From contig CAVWAR010000012.1 in the NCBI GenBank assembly GCA_963753075.1, forward strand, positions 186,001-250,000: a DNA stretch of 64,000 nucleotides, in the 5' to 3' direction. Under the pieces are notes generated by a model. The model ran no database searches. It had not been told where the DNA came from and worked only from the letters and a program-made list of their open reading frames with translations. The position numbers were made by a program, and so were the translations under genes. The DNA comes from Prado023 sp963753075. GTDB lineage: Bacteria; Actinomycetota; Actinomycetes; S36-B12; CAIYMF01. Position 1 is the first letter of the stretch. Each line of letters begins with the position of its first letter. Shown here piece by piece: positions 1-10,740 of the stretch.

Positions 1-227
1 TGGGCCGGGCCGTTGCCCGCATGGCTGAGCATGCCTCCGAGTTCGCTGGCTCGGCGCCGGCCGACGTCGTCGTGCAGCACTGCGATTCCGAGCAGCGAGC
101 ACAGGACCTGGCCGGGACGCTGCGGGCCGCGCTGCCCGCCGCCGAGGTCCATGTCATCGAAGTCGGCTCAGTCATCAGCGCCCACGTCGGGCTCGGGACC
201 ATCTCCGTGGCGGTGTGTCCCCGATGA
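1..227 (+). CDS. DegV family fatty-acid-binding protein, C-terminal end only
   Basis: Only the last ~75 codons are present; the gene begins before the window and the readable frame starts at base 3. The end matches the DegV C-terminal pattern: a VVQHCDSEQRAQDLA helix segment, then VIEVGSVISAHVGLGTISV, where DegV proteins have a conserved GxVIGxHxGPG loop that closes over the bound fatty acid. Known DegV/FakB proteins bind a fatty acid for phosphorylation by FakA. The stop overlaps the start of plsY (ATGA), so a lipid-related operon is likely. The family call rests on a short tail. Confidence 0.7.
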   Translation, partial: GRAVARMAEHASEFAGSAPADVVVQHCDSEQRAQDLAGTLRAALPAAEVHVIEVGSVISAHVGLGTISVAVCPR

Positions 228-841
228 GCGAGGTGAACTGGCCGGCGGTTGCTGCGGCAGGGGCAACCAGCTACTCGTTCGGGTCTCTGAGCCCCGCCGC
301 AGCGGCGGCCCGGCTCCGCGGCGTGGACCTCCGCGAGAGCGGCTCGGGCAACCCGGGGGCCACCAACGCGGCCCGTGCGATGGGAGTGCGTGTCGGAGTC
401 CTGGTCGGCGCACTGGATGTGGCCAAGGGGTATGCCCCGGTGGCCTACTTCAACCAGTACGGCCAGCCGTGCGGCGAGGTGGCCGGGCTGGCCGCCACAC
501 TCGGGCATGTCACCTCACCGCTGCTCAAGGGCCGGGGCGGCAAGGGGGTGGCCACCTCCTTGGGTGCCATCCTCGCCATCGAACCCGTCTGGGCGGTGCC
601 GGTGCTGGTGGGGTTCGGAGCGACCTTCGCGCTCACCCATCAGGTCGGGATCGGATCGGTCGTCGGATCCATCACCTTGGTCCCCACGTCGTTGATCATC
701 TGGCGCGGCTGGGCCGGGGTGGGGTTCGCCGCGGGGATGTCGGGGCTGGTGGCCTACCGGCACCGCAAGAACATCCGGTCATTCATGGCGGAACGCCAAT
801 CCAGTGCGAGCGAGCCATCGGAGCTCGCCCAAGCCGTCTGA
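224..841 (+). CDS. plsY: Glycerol-3-phosphate acyltransferase PlsY
   Basis: An integral membrane enzyme of 205 residues that transfers the acyl group of acyl-phosphate to the sn-1 position of glycerol-3-phosphate, the first step of phospholipid synthesis. The PlsY signatures are clear: GSGNPGATN near residue 40, GHVTSPLLKGRGGKG near residue 100, and the closing YRHRKNI before a short polar tail. Several hydrophobic helices separate them. I take the ATG at 224, which overlaps the upstream stop as ATGA; a GTG at 215 is also in frame. Coupling to the DegV-family gene fits a shared fatty-acid supply role. The first helix is poorer in large hydrophobic residues than usual. Confidence 0.9.
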   Translation: MSEVNWPAVAAAGATSYSFGSLSPAAAAARLRGVDLRESGSGNPGATNAARAMGVRVGVLVGALDVAKGYAPVAYFNQYGQPCGEVAGLAATLGHVTSPLLKGRGGKGVATSLGAILAIEPVWAVPVLVGFGATFALTHQVGIGSVVGSITLVPTSLIIWRGWAGVGFAAGMSGLVAYRHRKNIRSFMAERQSSASEPSELAQAV

Positions 842-931
842 CGGGGGCTGCTGCGGCCCTGCCAGGGTCCCGTCCACAGATCGCGTCGGGACGGGTTCCG
901 GGCCGGTCAGGTCGCGCCTAACGTCGCGTGC

Positions 932-1774
932 GTGAGTCGCACCCAGGACCTGGTCCTCGCCCGCCTGCGGCTGGTGGCGCGCCGGTGGCAGGGCGACCCG
1001 GCAGCGTGGGGGACCGGCCGCCCGGCCCACGATGGGGCCGGCGCGGACTCATCCGACCCTCTCCCGCATGACCCGCTGGAGGGGGGCCCGCTCGAGGACG
1101 GCCCTCTCGCTCATGACTCGCTCGAGGGTGAGCAGCTCCCTGAGGACCGCCTCACCCGCGGGGAGTGGCCGGCGCCCAGTCTGCTGGTCCGACTGGTCGG
1201 GACCCTCGCGATCGTGGTGCTGGCCGGCGGAGCGCTGCTCCTTGCCACCAGCTGGCCACGGGAGCGGCCCCCTGACCCGATGTCCCAGCAGGGGACGATC
1301 GAGCCCGAGGCGATCTTCGCCGATCCGTTCCCGTCGGCGTCAGCGTCGCCGTCACCGTCGGTGCTGGTCCACGTCGTCGGTGCGGTCCGACGCCCGGGCG
1401 TCGTTCGACTACCGGCCGGGTCTCGGGTCGCCGACGCTGTCGAGCAGGCCGGTGGGCTGCGTCGCAACGGCGAGGTGGGTGGCACGAATCTGGCGCGCCA
1501 GGTGACCGATGGCGAGCGCATCGAGGTGGGAGCGCCAGGCAGGGCCCCCGATGCCGACCAGTCCGGATCCGCGCCGGACGCCCCCCAGGTCGACCTGAAC
1601 ACTGCCACCGCGGACCAGCTGGATGCCCTTCCCGGGGTCGGGCCCGTGACCGCCGCCAAGATCCTCGCGTGGCGCTCCGAGCATGGCCGGTTCACCGTTG
1701 TCGACGAGCTGGCTGAGATTGCCGGGATCGGTCCGAAGACCCTCGCTGAGCTGCGGTCCCTTGTCCGGGTCTGA
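932..1774 (+). CDS. comEA: Competence protein ComEA, membrane-anchored DNA-binding protein
   Basis: A 280-residue protein that binds incoming double-stranded DNA on the outside of the membrane. A polar N-terminus of about 85 residues contains a degenerate repeat of the form PLxxDPLEGGPL. One transmembrane helix follows (LVGTLAIVVLAGGALLLA), then a Ser/Pro linker, an SLBB-like domain (VLVHVVGAVRRPGVVRL, about residues 145-205), and a C-terminal helix-hairpin-helix pair (VDLNTATADQLDALPGVGP and IAGIGPKTL). The start is a GTG. The comEC gene follows directly with an overlap. Cytoplasmic N-terminus and extracellular HhH domain are inferred from the single helix. Confidence 0.9.
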   Translation: MSRTQDLVLARLRLVARRWQGDPAAWGTGRPAHDGAGADSSDPLPHDPLEGGPLEDGPLAHDSLEGEQLPEDRLTRGEWPAPSLLVRLVGTLAIVVLAGGALLLATSWPRERPPDPMSQQGTIEPEAIFADPFPSASASPSPSVLVHVVGAVRRPGVVRLPAGSRVADAVEQAGGLRRNGEVGGTNLARQVTDGERIEVGAPGRAPDADQSGSAPDAPQVDLNTATADQLDALPGVGPVTAAKILAWRSEHGRFTVVDELAEIAGIGPKTLAELRSLVRV

Positions 1775-4169
1775 GGCCACCGGCGCCGGCCCGGGCGCAC
1801 CGCTCCGCCGAGCAGAGCCTGACCTGAGGCTCGCGCCGTTCGTCGTCGCGCTGTGGGCCGGTGAGGCCGTCGCCCTGCAGGTCGCGGGCCCGCACCCGAG
1901 GTGGTGGGCGCTGGGGTCCGGGATGGTGCTGGTGGCAGCTCTGCTCGCAGCGGCCCGCTCCCGGGTGCCCGTCAGCACGCTCGGCGCGCGGACTGTCGTG
2001 ATCTGGGTGTCCCTGTGCGGGCTGGGCCTTGGCGGAGTCCTGGCCTCGGCGCACATCGCCCGCCTGCACCACCCGGTCCTGCAGGACGCCGCTCTGGGCC
2101 GATCCGTGCTGCGGGCGGAGGGCCTGATCACCGGCGACCCCGTGGTGCGGGTACCCGCCGACGACGGCGGCCGGCAGATGGATCCGAGCTGGTCAGTTCC
2201 GATTCGAATGCACAGCGTCACCGTGCGGGGCCGGACGTACTCGGTGCGGATCCCGGCGCTGCTCCAGGGTGTCCACGTCCGGGACCTGCGCTTCGGCGCG
2301 CGGGTTGACCTCACCGGACGGGCTCGGGAGGCGTGGTCACCCGAACGCCACGCGCTCACGGTGCATGCGCTCGGCCCGATCCGGGTTCGGGCACCTCCCG
2401 GGCCGGTGGCAGAGACCACCACACGCATCCGCGAGGCCTTCCGGAAGGCCTGTTCGGGCCTTCCCCGCGATGCGGCCGCGCTTCTGCTGGGACTGGCGGT
2501 CGGAGACGAATCGCTGCTCCCGGCCGAGCTGGACCGGGCCATGATCCGATCAGGGCTGGCGCACCTGACGGCCGTCAGCGGCTCCAACACGTCGCTCGTG
2601 GTCGGGATCACCATGGCGGCAGTCGCCGGGCTCGGCCTCGGCTGGCGGGTGCGGGTGGCCACGTGTCTGGCGGTCCTCGCCGGCTACGTGATGCTCGTCC
2701 GGCCCGAGCCGAGTGTGCTGCGCGCGGCCGTGATGGGCGTCGTGGCACTTATCGCGGTCTCTGCTGGGGGGCGGCGGCGTGGCCCACCGGCGCTGTTCGC
2801 CGCAGGTCTGGTGCTGCTGATCGTCCTGCCCGAGTTCGCGCTGTCAATCGGGTTCGCGCTGTCATTTGCGGCCACGGCGGGCCTGCTCGTGGTGGGCCCG
2901 TCGATCGCCGCATTTCTGGCCGCGTGGCGACCCAGTCGCTGGCTGCCCGAACCTGTGCGCGCCGCGCTGGCGGTGGCCACGGCCGCCCATCTGGCGACGC
3001 TGCCGCTGGCGGTGCTGATGGGCAACGGTGCCAGTCTGGTCGCCCTACCGGCGAACGTGATCGTGACTCCCCTGGTGCCCCTCGCCACCATCCTCGGGCT
3101 CGCCGCGGCGCTGAGCGCCCCCGTCCTGCCGGCGGTCGCCGCCGTCCTGGCTGGCATCGCCGCACCCGCCACGGGGGCCATCGCCTGGGTCGCCAGGACT
3201 GCATCGGCGACCCCGTCCGGGGTGGTAGCTGTCCCCGATGGAAGCGCCGGGGCGGTCGGCACCGCGGTGGTGCTCGGCCTGGTCGGCGTGGCGGTGGTGC
3301 GACGCTGGCGACCGTGGCGCAACCGCCGTCTGGTCGTGGCAGTCGTTGTCTCAGCGGTCGTGGCTGTGGCGATCCAGCACGGCCGACGCGGCCCGTGGCC
3401 ACCACCCGACTGGCTGGTCCTGGCCTGTGATGTCGGGCAGGGCGACGCTGTGCTGATCCGCGCACCCGGATCCGCTGCTGCCCTGCTGGTGGACGTCGGC
3501 CCGCAGGGGGAGGCGATCAGTGACTGCCTGGAGGCCGCCCAGGTCGCCGAGCTCGTCGTGCTCCTGACCCATTTCCACGCCGACCACATCGATGGACTGG
3601 CCTCGGTGCTCGACCGGTGGCCGGTGTCCGTCGTGCTCACGACACCGGTCGGCGAACCGGCCCAGGGCGCGGCCCAGGTGGTGACCAGCGCCCGGGCCGC
3701 CGCGGTCCCGATCAGGTTCGTCCGCTCTGGTGACCGCCTGCAGGTGGCAGGTGTCGACCTCGGCGTGCTCTGGCCGGGCCACCTCCCCGACGAGTCCCCG
3801 GCGAACAACTCCAGCGTCGTCGCGGTCGCGGCCGTCCCCACCGCGGTGGGAGAGCTGCGTGTCCTGCTGACGGGCGACATCGAGCCGGAGGCACAGTCCG
3901 GGATCATGGCGGGCCGAGCGTCGCCGGGCGCGCAGGTGGTGAAGGTTCCCCACCACGGCTCTCGCTACCAGGCGCCGCAGTTCGCGAGCTGGTCCGGGGC
4001 CGGGATCGCGCTGATCAGCGCCGGGCTGGACAACGACTACGGCCACCCGAGCCCGGCAACGATCGAGCACTACGGCCAAGCTGGTGCCCGGATCGGCCGG
4101 ACCGACCAGCAGGGGGCTCTGGCCGTGGTGCCGTGGCAGGACGCGTTCCGGCTGGTGACGCGTGGCTGA
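1761..4169 (+). CDS. comEC: ComEC/Rec2 family competence channel protein
   Basis: The predicted inner-membrane channel for single-stranded DNA during transformation, about 800 residues. An N-terminal DUF4131-like part precedes the polytopic competence domain (AVSGSNTSLVVGI, about residue 275) with many helices. The C-terminus is a metallo-beta-lactamase-like domain with CDVGQGDAVLIRAPG, the metal-binding HFHADHIDGL and the late HHGSRY motif. The frame is open back to 1683, but that would overlap comEA by 90 bases. I prefer the TTG at 1761, 14 bases before the comEA stop, so the exact start is uncertain. No break is seen in the domain order. Confidence 0.9.
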   Translation: MSGSEATGAGPGAPLRRAEPDLRLAPFVVALWAGEAVALQVAGPHPRWWALGSGMVLVAALLAAARSRVPVSTLGARTVVIWVSLCGLGLGGVLASAHIARLHHPVLQDAALGRSVLRAEGLITGDPVVRVPADDGGRQMDPSWSVPIRMHSVTVRGRTYSVRIPALLQGVHVRDLRFGARVDLTGRAREAWSPERHALTVHALGPIRVRAPPGPVAETTTRIREAFRKACSGLPRDAAALLLGLAVGDESLLPAELDRAMIRSGLAHLTAVSGSNTSLVVGITMAAVAGLGLGWRVRVATCLAVLAGYVMLVRPEPSVLRAAVMGVVALIAVSAGGRRRGPPALFAAGLVLLIVLPEFALSIGFALSFAATAGLLVVGPSIAAFLAAWRPSRWLPEPVRAALAVATAAHLATLPLAVLMGNGASLVALPANVIVTPLVPLATILGLAAALSAPVLPAVAAVLAGIAAPATGAIAWVARTASATPSGVVAVPDGSAGAVGTAVVLGLVGVAVVRRWRPWRNRRLVVAVVVSAVVAVAIQHGRRGPWPPPDWLVLACDVGQGDAVLIRAPGSAAALLVDVGPQGEAISDCLEAAQVAELVVLLTHFHADHIDGLASVLDRWPVSVVLTTPVGEPAQGAAQVVTSARAAAVPIRFVRSGDRLQVAGVDLGVLWPGHLPDESPANNSSVVAVAAVPTAVGELRVLLTGDIEPEAQSGIMAGRASPGAQVVKVPHHGSRYQAPQFASWSGAGIALISAGLDNDYGHPSPATIEHYGQAGARIGRTDQQGALAVVPWQDAFRLVTRG

Positions 4170-4211
4170 CCCAGTACGTGTGGGGTCGAAGCCTTGTCGC
4201 ACGAGCATGGG

Positions 4212-5291
4212 ATGCTGACCCCGATGACACCTCCAGGCACCTCGAAGCCGAGGCAGGAACCGGCCCCGCTGACGCTTCTGACCGGATCCGAGCCGCTGCT
4301 GCTCAGCCGCGCCGTCGCACGCGTCGTGGCCCAGGCCCGCGCGATCGATCCGCAGGTCGAGCGGCGTGACGTCGACGCGCAGGCACCCGGGGCCGGTGGG
4401 GATCTGCTGACCGCGCTGTCTCCGTCCCTCTTCGGCGGCGCAGCCGTGGTGGTCGTCTCCGGGCTGGCCGATGCTGATGAGTCGTTGAGCAGGGTCCTGT
4501 CAACCGGTGTCGTCGACCTCGCACCCGAGACCTGGGTCGTGGCCCTGCACTCCGGCGAGCGGAACAAGCGCGCGCTCGCCGACCTGCGGTCGCTGGCCGT
4601 GCCCGGTGGCATCGAGGAGGTCGCCTGCGCACGGGTCAAGGCCGGACGCCCCACGCGTGAGCTGCTTGAGCAGGAGGCCCGCCGTGCACGGCGCCGGATC
4701 ACCTCCGACGGGCTCGACGCCCTCGTGATGGCCATCGGCTCGGACATCGGGCTGCTCGTCGGAGCTCTGGAGCAGTTGTTCGCCGACAACGCCGAGGACC
4801 CCATCGATGCCGCCGACGTGACGTCGACCTTCGCCGGCGTGGCCCAGGTCAGTGGGTTCCAACTGGCGGACGCGGTCTGGGACGGCAGGGCCCTGGTGGC
4901 CCTGGAGCGACTCCGCTGGGGCCTGAGCAGCCAGACCATGACTGGTGCCGGAGCCGTCGGATCCCTGGCTTCTGGCCTTCGGGCCATGGTCAAGGTGGGC
5001 GGGGCACCACGGGGGATGAGTGAGGCCGACGTGGCCCGGCTGGCTGGGGTTCCACCCTTCAAGGTCCGGGCGCTGCGTGAAGCGGCGCGCACGTGGGAGC
5101 CGGGCCAGCTCGCGGACGCAGTGCGGCGCCTGGCCGGGGTTGATGCGCAGATCAAAGGTGGGCTCCGGCCGGGCGAGTCGCTGGAACCGGCGCAGAAGGT
5201 GCGCGCGCTGGAGGCGTTCATCATCGAGTCGGCAGGCCTGCAGGAGCGGCCGCACAGCCGCTCGCGCGGGGGGACTTCCGCTCGCGGGTAG
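4212..5291 (+). CDS. holA: DNA polymerase III delta subunit
   Basis: The clamp-loader subunit that opens the beta sliding clamp, about 359 residues. It starts with the family pattern LTLLTGSEPLLLSRAV, then the divergent AAA+ fold (LTALSPSLFGGAAVVVVSG; WVVALHSG). The helical middle contains IGSDIGLLVGALEQL, and the C-terminal collar helices include LAGVPPFKVRALREAARTW. Its place after comEC and before rpsT is the standard order in actinobacteria. ATG codons at 4212 and 4224 and a TTG at 4194 are all in frame. I chose 4212, but 4224 would also fit the family. Confidence 0.9.
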   Translation: MLTPMTPPGTSKPRQEPAPLTLLTGSEPLLLSRAVARVVAQARAIDPQVERRDVDAQAPGAGGDLLTALSPSLFGGAAVVVVSGLADADESLSRVLSTGVVDLAPETWVVALHSGERNKRALADLRSLAVPGGIEEVACARVKAGRPTRELLEQEARRARRRITSDGLDALVMAIGSDIGLLVGALEQLFADNAEDPIDAADVTSTFAGVAQVSGFQLADAVWDGRALVALERLRWGLSSQTMTGAGAVGSLASGLRAMVKVGGAPRGMSEADVARLAGVPPFKVRALREAARTWEPGQLADAVRRLAGVDAQIKGGLRPGESLEPAQKVRALEAFIIESAGLQERPHSRSRGGTSARG

Positions 5292-5297
5292 CGGGAT

Positions 5298-5328
5298 TTG
5301 GCCTGCACTGGGGGTCGTCCGGTATCCT
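5298..5328 (+). promoter_or_regulatory. Candidate promoter for rpsT
   Basis: TTGGCC (5298-5303) and TATCCT (5323-5328) are separated by 19 bases, about 100 bases before the rpsT start. The same GGTATCCT string forms the -10 region in front of the tRNA-Asn gene in this window. The spacing is longer than ideal, so this is tentative. Confidence 0.3.
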
Positions 5329-5427
5329 GAGTCCCTGCCCGCCGGCTCACGGCGGCCACAGACAGTGCCAAGGACCCGGACCCGGGTCGATCGCGGCCCC
5401 AGGACCAGGAAGACGAAGGCTCACCAC

Positions 5428-5688
5428 GTGGCGAACATCAAGTCGCAGCTCAAGCGGATCAAGACCAACGAGAAGGCGCGCCAGCGCAACAAGGCCGTCA
5501 CCTCGAGCCTGAAGACCTCCGTCCGTCGGTTCCGCGAGGCCGCTCAGGCCGGCGATGTCGAGAAGGCCCAGGAGTACGCCCGCACGGCGGGCCAGGAGTT
5601 GGACAAGGCAGCCAGCAAGGGTGTCATCCACAAGAACCAGGCAGCCAACCGCAAGTCGGCCATCCAGAAGCAGGCCGCCAGTCTCTGA
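5428..5688 (+). CDS. rpsT: 30S ribosomal protein S20
   Basis: An 86-residue, Lys/Arg/Ala-rich helical protein that binds 16S rRNA early in 30S assembly. The start (MANIKSQLKRIKTNEKARQR) and the end (GVIHKNQAANRKSAIQKQ) match S20 at full length. The GTG at 5428 is preceded by GAAGG about eight bases upstream, and the family always begins with MANIKS, so this start is secure. A perfect-looking hairpin 30 bases behind the stop suggests a single-gene transcript. Confidence 0.97.
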   Translation: MANIKSQLKRIKTNEKARQRNKAVTSSLKTSVRRFREAAQAGDVEKAQEYARTAGQELDKAASKGVIHKNQAANRKSAIQKQAASL

Positions 5689-5720
5689 TCCGCCAGTTGG
5701 GCTCGACCCAGCTGCTCGCT

Positions 5721-5749
5721 GAGCGCCATCCGCAGTGCGGGTGGCGCTC
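5721..5749 (+). terminator. Terminator hairpin behind rpsT
   Basis: Arms of 13 bases (5721-5733 and 5737-5749) enclose a 3-base loop: GAGCGCCATCCGC against GCGGGTGGCGCTC, with one G-T wobble. No long T run follows, which is common for actinobacterial terminators. Confidence 0.7.
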
Positions 5750-5900
5750 TGTCGCGTCCTGACGTTGCCGACGCCCCGAGCAGCGCTCGATCCTGACTGC
5801 GCGAACAGAGGTGACTGGCCCGGGGGCGCGCCACCACCCTCGCGGCTATTGTTGCCGTAGGCGTCCCCGTCGGTAGGGACCGTGACTCTCGGAGGCATTT

Positions 5901-6575
5901 GTGACCCCTTCAACCATCGTCCACGCAGGTGAGGTCGGCGTCGCAAGCGTCGTCGAGGGTGTGGCCAAGGTCCGCGACTCACTTCCCGAGAACATCAAGG
6001 AGGTGGCTGATCGGAAGCTCGGGGGCGAGACCACCCTGGGCAAGGGCGTCCTGGCCATGGTCGACACCGTCGCTGAGGAGTCCGCGAAGGCCCGGGCCGC
6101 CGTGGCCGAGGAGGCAGCCAAGGCTGCCGCCGCGAAGGCCGTCGTGGAGGCAGAGGTCGCCGCAGCCCTGGAGACGGTCTCGTCCGAGGAGAACATCGCC
6201 GCCCTGGGCGAGGCCGCTCAGTCCGCGTCCGAGGGGTCACGCAGCCCGATTCGCAAGTTCCTCCTCGGTGGTGTGGTGATCGGCGCGACGGCGGGCGGTG
6301 CCTACTTCGTCTGGAAGCGCCGCAAGCGGGCCGCCGACGACAGCCTGTTGGGAGTGGACGAGTGGGCTCCCCCGACCGGGGCGGCCGCGGAACGAGCAGC
6401 TGAGCAGGTGGTCGAGGAGGCTGCAGCAGACGAGGCCGTTGTCGAAATCGTTGAGGCGGCCGAGGCGGCTGAATCCGAGAAGTCCTTCTCCGCGCAGATC
6501 GATGACGTTGCCAACGACCTGGCCGAGACCGTCGTCGATTCCATCGAGACCGACGACAAGGGTCAGGGCGCCTGA
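5901..6575 (+). CDS. Ala/Glu-rich single-pass membrane protein of unknown function
   Basis: I do not recognise this 224-residue protein. Residues 1-115 are rich in Ala, Glu and Lys and likely helical or coiled-coil (EESAKARAAVAEEAAKAAAA). One transmembrane helix follows near residues 118-136 (FLLGGVVIGATAGGAYFVW), then a basic stop-transfer KRRKR and an acidic cytoplasmic tail of ~80 residues. GGAGG at 5891-5895 lies five bases before the GTG start, which supports this start. It sits alone between rpsT and lepA on the same strand. A structural or envelope role is possible but not shown. Confidence 0.75.
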   Translation: MTPSTIVHAGEVGVASVVEGVAKVRDSLPENIKEVADRKLGGETTLGKGVLAMVDTVAEESAKARAAVAEEAAKAAAAKAVVEAEVAAALETVSSEENIAALGEAAQSASEGSRSPIRKFLLGGVVIGATAGGAYFVWKRRKRAADDSLLGVDEWAPPTGAAAERAAEQVVEEAAADEAVVEIVEAAEAAESEKSFSAQIDDVANDLAETVVDSIETDDKGQGA

Positions 6576-6628
6576 CCTGACGGGCAACCGTCCATGGGGG
6601 GTCCAGTTGGTATGGGACCATTGACCCC

Positions 6629-8477
<1,849 letters not shown>

Positions 8478-8702
8478 GCCGGCGGCCGACTCCTGTCGAC
8501 ATCGTCGAGCGCTCCCCGGCTGCTGCGGGTCGCCACGGCACATCAGCCCGGGGCCCGATCCTGGCCGTGCTCCGTCGGATTACCGGTGACATGGGCGGTT
8601 CACCTGCTCCACGGCTTGACCCACACGCCTGCAGTCGGCAGAGTTGCGTGCGTCACACGTCTGTCCCCTGTCCGAAACACAAAGCCCCACGGAGGCTCCT
8701 GA

Positions 8703-10535
8703 ATGGCCACAACTGCTGGATCACTCAATGCAACTCTTCCCCCGCATGCCGAGAACCTCGGCCGGGCCATCCTCGACCGTGTCGCGGCGAGTCCGGACAA
8801 GCGCGCGTTCGTATCACCCGGCCCTGCTGACGACTGGTCGGTGAGCTACACCTGGCGTGAGGCCGGTGACGAGATGATGAAGCTCGCCGCTGGCCTGCTG
8901 GCCCTCGGGCTGCAGCTGGAGGATCGGGTCGCCATCGCGAGCAACACCCGGACCGAGTGGATCTTCGCCGACGGTGCAGTGATGCTTGCTGGCGGTGCCA
9001 ACACCACCATCTACCCGAGCACGGCCGACGACGACTTCGCCTACATCATGTCCGACTCCGGCTCCCGCTACCTGATCGCCGAGGACCAGAAGCAGGCCGA
9101 CAAGGCCCTGCACCAGCGCGACCAACTCCCCGACCTGACCAAGATCATCCTGATCGACGGTGAGGGCGATGGGGACTTCGTCATCAGCTGGAACCAGCTT
9201 CGCCAGCTCGGAGTGGACCACCTCGCCAAGGAGCCCAAGGCTATCGAGGAGCGCGTGGCTCAGCTGACCGGCGACTCGTTGGCCACCATGATCTACACCT
9301 CTGGCACCACAGGCCGCCCGAAGGGCGTCGAGCTCCCGCACAGCAACTGGGTCTTCATGGGAGCCAGCATCCAGGCGCTGGACATCCTCCACGAGCCGGA
9401 CCTGCACTTCCTGTGGCTGCCGCTGTCGCACGTGTTCGGCAAGGTGCTGCTCTCCGGCCAGTACCAGGTTGGCTGGACGACGGCCACGGACGGACGCGTG
9501 CCGAAGATCTCAGAGAACCTCGTGAAGCTGAGCCCGACCGCCATGGCCGGCGTTCCGCGCATCTTCGAGAAGATCTACCAGGGAGCCAACTCCAGGGCTC
9601 TCGGTGAGGGTGGGCTCAAGGCCAAGATCTTCACGTGGGCCTTCGACACCTCCAAGAACATCAAGGCGGCGCAGCGCGCGGGCAAGTCGGCCGGCCCGTT
9701 CGCCGGGATCAAGATGTCCCTGGCCGACAAGCTGGTCTTCTCGAAGATCCGCCAGGCGACCGGCGGCAGCATCAAGGTCCTTGTCTCCGGGTCCGCGGCT
9801 CTCAACGGGGACGTCGCCCGCTGGTTCGACGCCGCGGGTCTGCCGATCCTCGAGGGCTACGGACTGACGGAGAACACCGCCGCAGCGTGCATCACCCGCC
9901 CGGACGACATCGTCTTCGGCACCATCGGCCAGCCCTTCCCGGGCACCGAGGTCAAGATCGCCGACGACGGCGAGGTGCTGCTGCGTGGCCCGCACATCAT
10001 GCGCGGGTACCGGAACCTGCCGGAGGTCAATGCCGAGACGCTGCTGCCCGACGGCTGGCTGGCAACCGGTGACATCGGTGAGCTCGACTCCGCAGGTCGG
10101 CTCAAGATCACCGACCGCAAGAAGGACATGGTCAAGACCTCCGGTGGCAAGTACATCGCCCCGGGAGCCATCGCCGCGCAGTTCAAGGCGCTGTCCTCGA
10201 TCGCTTCGAACCTCGTCGCGATCGCGAACAACCGCAACTTCGCGACTGCCCTGATCTCCCTGGACCCGGACGCCCTGAAGGTGTTCGCCACGGAGAACGG
10301 CCTGTCCGGTGACTTCGCGACGATGTCGCAGTCCCCGGAGGTTCGGGCGAACCTGCAGGCCTCGGTCGACGCGCTGAACGCGCAGCTGAACCGGTGGGAG
10401 ACCATCAAGAAGTTCACAGTCCTCGACCGCGACCTGTCCGAGGAGGACGGCGAGCTGACCGCGAGCCTCAAGGTCAAGCGCAAGGTCGTCGAGGACCACT
10501 TCTCCGACGAGATCGAGGCGATGTACGCGTCCTAG
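8703..10535 (+). CDS. Long-chain fatty acid-CoA ligase (AMP-forming)
   Basis: A 610-residue acyl-adenylate-forming enzyme that activates fatty acids as acyl-AMP and then acyl-CoA. Core motifs are MIYTSGTTGRPKGVEL (about residues 196-211), LPLSHVFGK, EGYGLTEN, the hinge region GWLATGDIGELDSAGRLKITDRKKD, and a C-terminal ASLKVKRK segment where the reaction Lys region lies. The overall form resembles the FadD15/FAA-type ligases of actinobacteria. An AGGCTC-type weak ribosome site precedes the ATG. A strong hairpin closes the transcript. The chain-length preference cannot be read from sequence. Confidence 0.9.
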   Translation: MATTAGSLNATLPPHAENLGRAILDRVAASPDKRAFVSPGPADDWSVSYTWREAGDEMMKLAAGLLALGLQLEDRVAIASNTRTEWIFADGAVMLAGGANTTIYPSTADDDFAYIMSDSGSRYLIAEDQKQADKALHQRDQLPDLTKIILIDGEGDGDFVISWNQLRQLGVDHLAKEPKAIEERVAQLTGDSLATMIYTSGTTGRPKGVELPHSNWVFMGASIQALDILHEPDLHFLWLPLSHVFGKVLLSGQYQVGWTTATDGRVPKISENLVKLSPTAMAGVPRIFEKIYQGANSRALGEGGLKAKIFTWAFDTSKNIKAAQRAGKSAGPFAGIKMSLADKLVFSKIRQATGGSIKVLVSGSAALNGDVARWFDAAGLPILEGYGLTENTAAACITRPDDIVFGTIGQPFPGTEVKIADDGEVLLRGPHIMRGYRNLPEVNAETLLPDGWLATGDIGELDSAGRLKITDRKKDMVKTSGGKYIAPGAIAAQFKALSSIASNLVAIANNRNFATALISLDPDALKVFATENGLSGDFATMSQSPEVRANLQASVDALNAQLNRWETIKKFTVLDRDLSEEDGELTASLKVKRKVVEDHFSDEIEAMYAS

Positions 10536-10558
10536 TCGTTGTAGGCCGACGAACGACC

Positions 10559-10592
10559 TGCCGCCCCCTCCCCGCAACGGGAGGGGGCGGCA
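10559..10592. terminator. Strong hairpin between convergent genes
   Basis: Two perfect 14-base arms, TGCCGCCCCCTCCC (10559-10572) and GGGAGGGGGCGGCA (10579-10592), enclose a 6-base loop. It lies 23 bases after the ligase stop and before the 3' end of the opposing lipoprotein gene, so it may serve both. Confidence 0.85.
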
Positions 10593-10740
10593 TCGTCGTC
10601 TGGTGGGCGGTGCACGCCCACGCCCGCCTGCACGCACAGCCCGTGGCGCTCGCGGGTGCCCGGACCCAGCCGCCCAAGGGGTGGCCGGGCGCTGCCGGCC
10701 CAGCGCTGCCTGCTCGGCTTGGCCCTGGCTCCGACACGGC